Position numbers and translations under genes: made by a program. Below are positions 1 through 6,442 of a DNA stretch of 12,816 bases, one piece after another (the stretch's first letter is position 1; every line of letters starts with the position of its first letter). This DNA comes from Synergistaceae bacterium (lineage in GTDB: Bacteria > Synergistota > Synergistia > Synergistales > Synergistaceae): NCBI GenBank assembly GCA_031264605.1, contig JAISDQ010000091.1, positions 1 through 12,816 on the forward strand. The letters run 5' to 3'. Under the pieces are notes generated by a model. The model had not been told where the DNA came from, made no database searches, and worked only from the letters and a program-made list of their open reading frames with translations.

Positions 1-2837
1 GCCGCTCCGATGTAGTAGCGGAATTTACTGTCGCGGGCCGTTTTGCTGTAGCGCAAACCCGTCCTCCATCGCACCGAATCCGTCTCGCCGAATTCTACCG
101 GGTCGCCGGTGGATATTGTCACCGTGTCGCTTCCCTGACGCGTCCAGAGCAGTTTTGTGTAGAGGTCGAGGTCTGACGATTCGCTCAAGTTTCTGACGTA
201 GCCGAAACCGAAGTGCGCCCCGAAATACGTCGCGTCGGAATCGTATCTCGCCGCCGCGCCGGTCGGGTCAAGAAGATTGGACGTGAAATCCGTCTCCGTT
301 TTGCCGAAGCGGAGGGCGCCGTCGCCGTAGAAGCGCCCTTTTTCGTCGCCGTTACCGTCGTAACGCGCCGCTATCCCCAGGCCGTAGTAGTCGGTGTCGC
401 CGCTCGAATTGACGGAAGCGTAGCCCGCGAAATCGTTATACGCGTCGTAATTTCCCCGGCCGCCTTCGATGAAAGCGCCCAGCGTCAGGCGTCCGCCCGC
501 CTTTTGGAAATCTTTGGCCAGGCCGCCCATCACGGAAAAACCGTCGACGTCGACGTGCGAGCCCGTATCCGTCTTCGTGTTGGCGTAGGACGCGCCGCCG
601 AAAGTATATGTGCCGGAACTTCCCGGCTGTCTTCCCCAGGCGTTCGACATGCCGGTTTCGGCTATCAGGTCGGCTCCGGCGTTGAGGAACACCGCGCCGG
701 CGGCGCGCCCTTCCGAAAGGGCCTTCGCCTGCGGGTGGACCTGTATGCTCGTCACGGTGGCGGTCATCTGACCGCTGGAGAAGGCAAGGTCGTAGTTATA
801 GAGCAGGGCCACGCCTTTTTTACCGGTCGCCGTGGTTGGGGTGAAATTATTGGCGTCCACTGTTCCGCCTCCGCCAAAGAGAGTGAATGTTTGGTCTATC
901 GGTATGAGGCCGCCACCGCCCATGATATTCACGCTGATTTCGCTCGACCTTGACCCGCCGTCATTCAAAAGGGCCGTGACGTTGGAATCGAGGTAGAGCC
1001 CCACCGCGCCGTCCGGCGCGTCCGCCTGAAATGTGAAGTTGTACAACCCAAAATTTTCGATGCTGTTGTTACCGGCGCCGTTTACGGCGATACCCCCGGC
1101 ACCGCTGGGGAGGATATTCAGCGTGTTGCCGCTGAAAGTGTCATGAGCAGGATCAGAGGAATCGCCGCCGCTAATCTTTTCGTTGTTGTCGAGGTTGACG
1201 GTGGTATCGCCCCGCAGTGTAACCGTGTTGTTTATAGCCGTGCTGTTCGCGTCGTTGTCGAGAAATCCTCCATAAACGCCTCCGTTAATGGTGGAGTTGC
1301 TTATCTCTACATAGTTATTGTCGGCTTTCGCCGTGCCGCTGGCGGTGGAGGCGTATCCGCCGTAAACGCCGCCGCCCACTGTGGAACCGCTAACGACAAC
1401 CCTGTTACCGCTGGCTGTGGCATTGCCAGTATCGGTTGCAGCATATCCGCCGAAAACGCTGTAATCCACTGTGGAACCGCCGCTGATGACAACGCTGTTA
1501 TTGTTGGCCGTGGCGTCGCCGGCGTCATAGACATAACCTTCGCCCCCGAGAACGTACCCGTTCACTGTGGAATCGTTTATGCTAACGCTGTTGTTGTTGG
1601 CGGTAGCGCCGCCGTTGCCGTCAACGTAACTTTCGCCTCCGAGGACATCCACGTTCACCGTAGAACCGTTGACGTTCATCCTGTTGCCGCTGGCTGTCGC
1701 TGTGCCGTCGCCTTCGATATTAGCTATACCGCCGTAAATACCGCCGTAATAGCCTCCTCCGGTCACCGTAGAGTCATTGATGGAGGCGCTGTTGTTATTG
1801 GCCGTCGCTGTGCCGTTGCCGCTATAGGTTATTCCGGCATATCCGCCGGCAACGCTGCCATCCACCATGGAGCCGCTGACGGCAGCACTGTTGCTGTTAG
1901 CCGTGGCGCTGCCGGTATAGGTTTCGGCGTATCCGCCGGCAACGTCGCCATCTAGCACTGCGGAGTCGCTGACGGCAGCACTGTTGCTGTTAGCCGCCGC
2001 ATCGCCGTCGCCATCGATACTAGCCTTACCGCCGACTAATTCGTAATAATTCAGGTTTACAGCACTATCACTGAAATTCACGCTGTTGCCACTGGCTGTT
2101 GCCGTGCCGTCGCCGTAGATAATACTGTGGCCGCCTATAACACCCGCAACACCCCAGCCGTCGCCATCCAGATTTGGGCTGTTGCTGACCGTGACACTGT
2201 TATTGTTGGCTGTCGCTGTGCCATTGCCGCTGCCGGGTGCACTGTATTCACCGACTTCGCTTAGCCCGCCTCTGATTTCATCCGTCCGTGTCGTCCCTGT
2301 AGAATCGCTGAGAAAAACACTGTTGCCGTTGGCGGTGGCACTGCCGTCGTTGTAGACATGACTTCTTCCGCCTCTGACTGGATCCGCATTGATGGAATCA
2401 ACAAAACTGACGCTGTTATTGTTGGCGGTTGCGTTACCGTCATTGCCAACTTTGCTGGAACCGCCGTTGACGGCGCTCCCGCCGCCGCCGACTGTCAAAT
2501 TGGAACCGCTGACGCTGGCGCTGTTGCCGCTGGCCGTGGCATTGCCATCATTATCGACTTCGCTGTTTCCGCCGTCAACTCCATAATCTCCGTCAGAGCC
2601 ACTGACAGTGATGTTGTTGTCATTGGCCATAGCGTCGCCGTCTGCGGTATGGCTCTCGCCGCCCGCCACGAGATCGTCATATGGAATACTGTTGTCGTCC
2701 TTCACGACGACGGTATTCCCTGAGCTGGATGCGGCAGCCAACGCCGCGCCACTCCAGAACAAGGCAAAACACAGCAGGCAAAAAACAAACAATGCCCGTT
2801 TAGTTTTGCCGGCCGTTTCTCTCAGATTTTCCCTCAT
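1..2837 (-). CDS. Repeat-rich autotransporter adhesin, 3'-truncated by window edge
   Basis: A single minus-strand frame runs from 2837 to the window edge without a stop (945 complete codons), so the C-terminus is missing. The preferred ATG at 2837 lies about 9 nt after GGAGGA; an in-frame ATG at 2846 is too close to that site. Residues 1-34 form a Sec signal peptide (basic start KTKR, core ALFVFCLLCFALFW, cleavage near ALA|AA). From about residue 67 come about 14 degenerate repeats with the pattern GxATANNNSVxxSxSTVxGxVxGGY. From about residue 705 the sequence changes to the aromatic-alternating strands of an autotransporter beta-barrel (for example SVMGGLAKDF, DTDYYGLGIAARY, TYFGAHFGFGYVR). 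Type V secretion: the barrel inserts in the outer membrane and the Gly/Asn/Ser/Thr passenger is displayed. Role in adhesion is inferred; no catalytic motif is visible in the passenger. It is well separated from other genes and has an unusual leader (2894-2986). Confidence 0.9.
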   Translation of the reverse strand, partial: MRENLRETAGKTKRALFVFCLLCFALFWSGAALAAASSSGNTVVVKDDNSIPYDDLVAGGESHTADGDAMANDNNITVSGSDGDYGVDGGNSEVDNDGNATASGNSASVSGSNLTVGGGGSAVNGGSSKVGNDGNATANNNSVSFVDSINADPVRGGRSHVYNDGSATANGNSVFLSDSTGTTRTDEIRGGLSEVGEYSAPGSGNGTATANNNSVTVSNSPNLDGDGWGVAGVIGGHSIIYGDGTATASGNSVNFSDSAVNLNYYELVGGKASIDGDGDAAANSNSAAVSDSAVLDGDVAGGYAETYTGSATANSNSAAVSGSMVDGSVAGGYAGITYSGNGTATANNNSASINDSTVTGGGYYGGIYGGIANIEGDGTATASGNRMNVNGSTVNVDVLGGESYVDGNGGATANNNSVSINDSTVNGYVLGGEGYVYDAGDATANNNSVVISGGSTVDYSVFGGYAATDTGNATASGNRVVVSGSTVGGGVYGGYASTASGTAKADNNYVEISNSTINGGVYGGFLDNDANSTAINNTVTLRGDTTVNLDNNEKISGGDSSDPAHDTFSGNTLNILPSGAGGIAVNGAGNNSIENFGLYNFTFQADAPDGAVGLYLDSNVTALLNDGGSRSSEISVNIMGGGGLIPIDQTFTLFGGGGTVDANNFTPTTATGKKGVALLYNYDLAFSSGQMTATVTSIQVHPQAKALSEGRAAGAVFLNAGADLIAETGMSNAWGRQPGSSGTYTFGGASYANTKTDTGSHVDVDGFSVMGGLAKDFQKAGGRLTLGAFIEGGRGNYDAYNDFAGYASVNSSGDTDYYGLGIAARYDGNGDEKGRFYGDGALRFGKTETDFTSNLLDPTGAAARYDSDATYFGAHFGFGYVRNLSESSDLDLYTKLLWTRQGSDTVTISTGDPVEFGETDSVRWRTGLRYSKTARDSKFRYYIGA
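1228..2639 (-). repeat. About 14 degenerate 30-40-residue passenger repeats of the autotransporter
   Basis: Translating this part of the minus-strand gene shows a recurring unit. It begins G(S/T/N)ATA(N/S)(N/G)N(S/R), continues with alternating V/S residues ending in (D/G)STV, and ends in a variable loop closing with xGG(Y/E/H)(A/S). At DNA level the units keep recurring words such as GCCACGGCCAAC on the minus strand but have diverged enough not to be near-identical tandem copies. The last unit (near 1228-1260) is degenerate. The beta-strand/turn periodicity with Gly and Asn turns is what a beta-helix passenger looks like; the fold is inferred. Confidence 0.85.
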
Positions 2838-2893
2838 CAATTTCATTCCTCCTCAGATTTAACCAACGAAAAATTTCAGGCGCGAAAAACAGC

Positions 2894-2986
2894 AAGCGGG
2901 CGCACGTCCGTTCAGCGGCCCACCCCCTTTCGGGCCTGGGCCGCGCGGCGCGGCAAAACACGCGCCCGCCGTTTAGACGCCCGCTT
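2894..2986 (-). promoter_or_regulatory. Highly structured leader (three-way junction with U-run) upstream of the autotransporter
   Basis: Read on the minus strand, a 9-bp closing helix AAGCGGGCG (2986-2978) / CGCCCGCTT (2902-2894) can enclose two hairpins. One is GGCGCG (2966-2961) / CGCGCC (2952-2947) with an 8-nt loop. The other is GCGGCCCA (2944-2937) / TGGGCCGC (2922-2915), whose inside forms CCC-GAAA-GGG, a GNRA tetraloop, flanked by a GG/GG internal loop. The closing helix is followed by GCTG and five T (2889-2885), resembling an intrinsic terminator, about 48 nt before the autotransporter ATG. An alternative partner for GCGGGCGC exists (2962-2969 against 2896-2903). It could be a cis-regulatory attenuator, a terminated small RNA, or simply a stable 5' UTR. 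I recognise no known riboswitch class. Confidence 0.5.
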
Positions 2987-3068
2987 CAATATTTTTATGA
3001 GTTCGGTTTGACGGAAATTTAAGAGATTTTTATCGGATTGGGATTTATCGGATCGAGATAAAAGTGAT

Positions 3069-3120
<52 letters not shown>

Positions 3121-3390
3121 TTATCAGCCGCTCGTTCTTTTGTCAAGCGCAATTGCCTTGTTTTGGACAGTTTTGGAGCAAATTTCATAACAACACCATC
3201 TTTTCAGTTAAAAATTTAATTTCGCCAACTGAGCAGACTACTCCAAAGTACGTAAACAAAAAACAGTATTTCCCGCAAAGACAATTTTTCCCCAGCGCAC
3301 ATCAAAACAACACGAACATTTACAAAGGTTTGCCAGACATCCGCGCGAATATAACATATTTTGTATTCATTTGCAATATGCGCTTCCGTG
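3121..3390. other. AT-rich intergenic stretch without a recognisable gene
   Basis: Clearly richer in A/T than the flanking genes. The short open frames here on both strands lack convincing ribosome binding sites, have no recognisable motif, and show codon use unlike the neighbours. A near-palindrome around GCAATTGC sits at 3144-3160 (CAAG to its left, CTTG to its right). The composition change next to a REP copy and a truncated transposase suggests a decayed mobile-element insertion zone. Confidence 0.5.
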
Positions 3391-3414
3391 TGTAGGGGCG
3401 CGCATTGCGCGTCC
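3391..3414 (+). repeat. REP-like palindromic element, copy 1 (intergenic)
   Basis: A 24-bp sequence beginning TGTAGGGGCGCGC, identical to copies at 3593-3616 and (inverted) 3753-3776. Internally GGGCGCGC / GCGCGTCC forms a hairpin of about 8 bp with one G:U pair. Similarity to copy 2 continues for about 20 nt downstream (both include TCG, ATCT and ATCGG). It lies about 60 nt upstream of the transposase start, as expected for REPs mobilised by a RAYT. Confidence 0.8.
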
Positions 3415-3592
3415 ATCGCCATCTAATTATCGGAATTTTTGTGATATGCTGTAAGACATAAGGATGTGCCTGCATGAAAGAGTCACCGACAAGAACGCCT
3501 AATCGCCTGAAAAATTATGATTACAGCCAAAGCGGCTATTATTTCATTACAATTTGCATCAAGGATAGGCATGAATTATTATGGCGCCCGTA

Positions 3593-3616
3593 TGTAGGGG
3601 CGCGCATTGCGCGTCC
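3593..3616 (+). repeat. REP-like element, copy 2, in frame inside the transposase
   Basis: Identical over 24 bp to the copy at 3391-3414 and in the same orientation. It encodes VGARIARP within the transposase, between the N-terminal beta-strand/LLW region and the SDIGEIVKNAI helix. As 24 is a multiple of three, it leaves the frame open. Confidence 0.85.
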
Positions 3617-3752
3617 GTCGTTATCTGATATCGGTGAGATCGTAAAAAACGCGATAGAGAACATCCCTCATATTTACGAATCCGTAACAGTCGATAAATA
3701 TGTGATCATGCCTAACCATATCCACCTGATCTTGATTATTGGGGACGACCCC

Positions 3753-3776
3753 GGACGCGCAATGCGCGCCCCTACA
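3753..3776 (-). repeat. REP-like element, copy 3, inverted, in frame inside the transposase
   Basis: Exact reverse complement of copies 1 and 2. It is read in frame as GRAMRAPT in the transposase, just after the HUH strand. With copy 2 it forms a 24-bp inverted repeat separated by 136 bp that brackets the HUH-coding core. Confidence 0.85.
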
Positions 3777-3814
3777 ATTTCGACGATCATCAATCAATAG
3801 ATATATCACAAATT

Positions 3815-3843
3815 TTGACAGCGCAAAACCGAACGGATATAAT
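3815..3843 (+). promoter_or_regulatory. Consensus sigma70 promoter for the cystathionine-type enzyme
   Basis: TTGACA at 3815-3820, a 17-bp spacer, and TATAAT at 3838-3843 match both consensus hexamers exactly. Transcription would start near 3850, giving a leader of about 55 nt. An 8-bp inverted repeat, AACGGATA (3832-3839) / TATCCGTT (3879-3886), overlaps the -10 element and flanks the start point. It could be an operator or, only in part, a leader hairpin. Confidence 0.85.
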
Positions 3844-3905
3844 AACCCGGCTACTTTTTATATCTCTTTTATAGGTTTTATCCGTTTTGAAAAGGGGAGC
3901 GCGAA

Positions 3906-5060
3906 GTGACCAAAGACGAATTCGAGACTTTATTGATAAGAGGGGCTTTTGACGCGGACCCCGTGACCGGGGCTCTCACGCCGCCCATATATCAGACGGC
4001 CACTTACAGACAGTTCGAGCTGGGGGTGGAACAGCGTTTCGATTACAGCCGCTCGGCAAATCCTACCCGCGCGCTGCTCGAGGACAGGATAGCTCTTCTG
4101 GAAGAGGGCAGGCACGGATACGCGTTTTCATCTGGAATGGCCGCGATAACGGCTGTTTTGTGCCTGTTCGGTTCTGGCGACGAGATACTCGTCCCGCGCG
4201 ACCTGTACGGCGGGACGCTGCGCCTGCTGGACGCTCACTTCAAAAATTTCGGCATAAACTGGCGCGCCGCCGACACGACCGATTTGGATTCGCTGAGACG
4301 GGCGTTTTCTCCCGCGACGCGGGCGATCATTCTGGAGTCGCCGACAAACCCGACGCTTCGGGTGAGCGATATAGCGGCCGTCTGCGAGATCGCCCGTTCG
4401 CGCGGGGCGCTTTCGATAGTCGACAACACGTTCCTCACGCCGTACTTTCAGCGGCCGCTGACCCTGGGGGCGGATATAGTCATTCACAGCGCCACAAAAT
4501 ACCTGGCGGGCCATAACGACGTTCTCGCGGGTCTCGTCGTGCTGAAAGACGACGCGCTCGCGGAACGGCTCCTGATGATACAGAAATCCACGGGCGGAGT
4601 GCTGGCCCCCTTCGACTCGTATCTGCTCCTGAGAGGCATGAAAACGCTCGCCGTCCGCCTCGACAGGGAATCCGAAAGCGCGCTCGCCATAGCCAGATGG
4701 CTCTCTTCGCGTCCGGAGGCGGCGCGCGTCTATTACCCCGGACTCGAGACCGATCCGGGATACGGGATAAATTCCGCTCAGGCCGCCGCCGCGGGCGGAT
4801 TGCTGTCGTTTGACCTCGACGAAACGCACGACGTCAAAAAATTCACGTCGTCGCTGGAATTATTCACCCTCGCCGAGAGCCTGGGGTCTGTGGAATCGAT
4901 GGCCTGTCACCCGGCGACGATGTCGCACGCGTCCGTATCGGCCGAAATGAGGGAGGAAATGGGCATTTCCTACAGCCTGATACGTCTCGCGATAGGGCTC
5001 GAGGGACTGCGCCACCTGATAGGGGATCTGGAAAAAGCCTTCGGCGCCTCGAAACTTTGA
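3906..5060 (+). CDS. PLP-dependent Cys/Met metabolism enzyme (cystathionine gamma-lyase/gamma-synthase type)
   Basis: The 384-residue product matches the usual length of the family. GTG start at 3906 after GGGGAG. It has the fold-type I PLP enzyme landmarks: YSRSANPT (48-54), the SSGMAA phosphate-binding segment (75-80), active-site tyrosine in DLYGGT (Y101), pyridine-nitrogen aspartate in VDNTF (D173), Schiff-base lysine in SATKY (K198), and the substrate-carboxylate arginine in SLIRLAIGLE (R360). Methionine gamma-lyases typically have Cys after YG; here it is Gly (YGGT), which favours cystathionine gamma-lyase or gamma-synthase. The overall pattern (FSSGMAAITAV, KSTGGVLAPFDS, AESLGSVES) resembles bacterial MccB/MetB proteins. 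Cytosolic transsulfuration role; the direction of the reaction cannot be told from sequence alone. It appears monocistronic, with its own promoter and terminator. Confidence 0.9.
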   Translation: MTKDEFETLLIRGAFDADPVTGALTPPIYQTATYRQFELGVEQRFDYSRSANPTRALLEDRIALLEEGRHGYAFSSGMAAITAVLCLFGSGDEILVPRDLYGGTLRLLDAHFKNFGINWRAADTTDLDSLRRAFSPATRAIILESPTNPTLRVSDIAAVCEIARSRGALSIVDNTFLTPYFQRPLTLGADIVIHSATKYLAGHNDVLAGLVVLKDDALAERLLMIQKSTGGVLAPFDSYLLLRGMKTLAVRLDRESESALAIARWLSSRPEAARVYYPGLETDPGYGINSAQAAAAGGLLSFDLDETHDVKKFTSSLELFTLAESLGSVESMACHPATMSHASVSAEMREEMGISYSLIRLAIGLEGLRHLIGDLEKAFGASKL

Positions 5061-5074
5061 GGCTTCCGTTTTTT
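5042..5074 (+). terminator. Rho-independent terminator of the cystathionine-type gene
   Basis: GCCTC (5046-5050) pairs with GAGGC (5059-5063), extended outward by CGG/CCG with small bulges and inward by a G:T and an A:T pair. Six T follow at 5069-5074. The stem overlaps the stop codon of the gene. No T-run serves the opposite strand, so it acts in the plus direction only. Confidence 0.75.
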
Positions 5075-5079
5075 GTCTT

Positions 5080-5883
5080 TTACCAACCGAAATAGACGCG
5101 GTAAGGCCGGTATTCGCGCGTCTCGAAGTACGACCCGATCATGGCCGACATTTCGCGCCAGTAGTCATTGTCGCCTTCTTTGTATATCGCCCGGTACAGG
5201 CCCGAATATTCCGGGTATCTCGTGTTTATGAAATCGAGCACTCTGGGTTTGTACGCTCCTCGCAGCTTCAAATTCTCGAAAGAGAAATCGTCAGCGAAAT
5301 CCCAAACCGATTCGATCACGCGCGTCACGTCGCTCAAGCCGGGAAAAATCGGCGACATGAAGAGGTACGTCCGGACGCCGGCCTCGCGCAGGCGTTTTAA
5401 GGCCTCGATCCTCTTCGGCACTCCCGACGCGTAAGGCTCGGCGGCGGACCTGAAATCATCGTCGGTTGAATTCATCGAAACGCCGACCCGCACGCGGCCC
5501 ATTTTCTTGAACAGGTCTATGTCGCGGACGACGAGGAAAGACTTCGTCAAAATCCCCACGCTGCAATCGGCGTGAACCAACTGTTCGAGAATCCGGCGCG
5601 TTATTCCGTATTTCTTCTCGTACGGGTTGTAGGGGTCGGTCACCGAACTCAGCATCACGTGCTTGCCGGCTATCTTCCCGAGGTTTATCGGCGTTCGGCA
5701 GCGCTTGGCGTCCACGAAATCTCCCCAGGGCTCCGCGTGGTTGGTGAACCGCTTCATGAATTCCGCGTAACAGTATATGCACTTGTGTGGACAGCCGACG
5801 TAAGGATTCGCCGCGAAATCGACTCCCCCTATGCCGGACGGGGAAATGTAGTTTTTTACGTCGACGACGCTCTCGCGTACCAT
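5080..5883 (-). CDS. Radical SAM protein, SPL/DNA-photolyase-like (COG1533 type)
   Basis: The 267-residue product has the canonical radical SAM cluster motif CxxxCxxC at residues 31-38 (CPHKCIYC), preceded by ANPYVG. A later SVTDPYNPYEKK segment and repeated beta/alpha units (VGILTKSFLVVRD, VGVSMNSTDD, TYLFMSPIFPGLSD) are typical of spore-photoproduct-lyase-like radical SAM proteins. It binds a [4Fe-4S] cluster and SAM; the substrate is unknown, and DNA repair is only the family label. Starts at ATG 5883, 12 nt after the fumarase beta stop, with only a weak ribosome binding site, so translational coupling is likely. Last gene of the ftsZ-fumarase run. Confidence 0.85.
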   Translation of the reverse strand: MVRESVVDVKNYISPSGIGGVDFAANPYVGCPHKCIYCYAEFMKRFTNHAEPWGDFVDAKRCRTPINLGKIAGKHVMLSSVTDPYNPYEKKYGITRRILEQLVHADCSVGILTKSFLVVRDIDLFKKMGRVRVGVSMNSTDDDFRSAAEPYASGVPKRIEALKRLREAGVRTYLFMSPIFPGLSDVTRVIESVWDFADDFSFENLKLRGAYKPRVLDFINTRYPEYSGLYRAIYKEGDNDYWREMSAMIGSYFETREYRPYRVYFGW

Positions 5884-5895
5884 CGCGGACTTCGG

Positions 5896-6432
5896 TCAGC
5901 GCTCGTAGACGTCCCTGCCGGCCGAATCGATGGCGACAATAGCGGGGAAGTTCTCTACGACAAGCCTGCGTATCGCTTCGGTCCCGAGATCGGGAAACGC
6001 TATCACCTCCGACGATTTCACCGAACGGGCTATCAAAGCGGCCGCGCCGCCCGTAGCGGCGAGGTAAAGCCCACAGTGCTCGATTATCGCGCGTTTCACA
6101 TCCGCGTTCCTCGATCCCTTTCCTATCATCACCCTGAGACCGAGAGCCATGAGCGTGGGCGAATAAGCGTCCATGCGTCCGCTCGTGGTCGGCCCGGCCG
6201 AACCTATCGCAGCCCCTGGCCGGGCCGGCGTCGGTCCCGCGTAGTACACCGCCGCGCCGTCAAATTCGAACGGCATTTTCATTCCGCTGGAAGCCATTTC
6301 CGCCAGCCTCTTGTGCGCGGCGTCCCTCGCCGTGTAAAGTACGCCCGAGATCGACAGGGCGTCGCCCGCGGCAAGCGACTTTATCGCGCCGTCCGAGAAC
6401 GGCGTCGTCACTCTTATTCTCTCGCCGCTCAC
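5896..6432 (-). CDS. Class I fumarate hydratase, beta subunit (FumA C-terminal-like)
   Basis: The 178-residue product is the usual size for the small subunit of two-component class I fumarases / tartrate dehydratases. Characteristic blocks are GDALSISGVLYTARDAAHKR near residue 23, AAVYYAGPTPARPG (about 60-73), IGSAGPTTSGRMDAYSP (about 76-92) with conserved SGRMD, and GLRVMIGKGS (about 98-107). It pairs with the Fe-S-bearing alpha subunit to interconvert fumarate and malate in the cytosol. GTG start at 6432; its Shine-Dalgarno GAGG overlaps the stop codon of the upstream alpha-subunit gene, 10 nt away, a coupled arrangement. Tartrate dehydratase beta is the alternative; the alpha partner does not resolve it fully. 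Confidence 0.9.
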   Translation of the reverse strand: MSGERIRVTTPFSDGAIKSLAAGDALSISGVLYTARDAAHKRLAEMASSGMKMPFEFDGAAVYYAGPTPARPGAAIGSAGPTTSGRMDAYSPTLMALGLRVMIGKGSRNADVKRAIIEHCGLYLAATGGAAALIARSVKSSEVIAFPDLGTEAIRRLVVENFPAIVAIDSAGRDVYER

Positions 6433-6442
6433 AGAGTCCGCC

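Larger units (their letters stand above)
3474..3800 (+). pseudogene. REP-associated tyrosine transposase (RAYT, Y1/HUH family), 3'-truncated
   Basis: The 108-residue product starts at ATG 3474, about 9 nt after AGGA. Residues 10-37 (NRLKNYDYSQSGYYFITICI and onward) and the metal-binding HUH motif HIH at 82-84 within VIMPNHIHLILII identify the Y1/IS200-like, REP-associated transposase family. Complete members are usually about 150-200 residues and carry the nucleophilic tyrosine some 50-60 residues after the HUH motif. Here the frame stops after STIINQ, so that region is missing and the protein should be inactive. Residues 41-48 (VGARIARP) and 93-101 are encoded by two copies of the 24-bp REP, in opposite orientations and in frame. 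The stop lies only 15 bp before the promoter of the next gene, so the 3' part was probably deleted at this junction. Confidence 0.8.

Noticed and set aside
213..1955. Long plus-strand open frames at 213-953 and 1143-1955
   Set aside because: They are antisense to the autotransporter. Their repetitive, low-complexity products mirror the repeats of the real minus-strand gene, and they lack convincing ribosome binding sites.
3153..3422. Small frames in the AT-rich stretch (plus 3153-3395, minus 3216-3422)
   Set aside because: No ribosome binding site, no recognisable motif, and they overlap each other and a REP copy.
3391..3776. The three 24-bp copies as CRISPR repeats or insertion-sequence terminal repeats
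   Set aside because: Spacing is irregular (178 and 136 bp), orientation is mixed, and two copies are inside a RAYT gene; a REP interpretation fits better.
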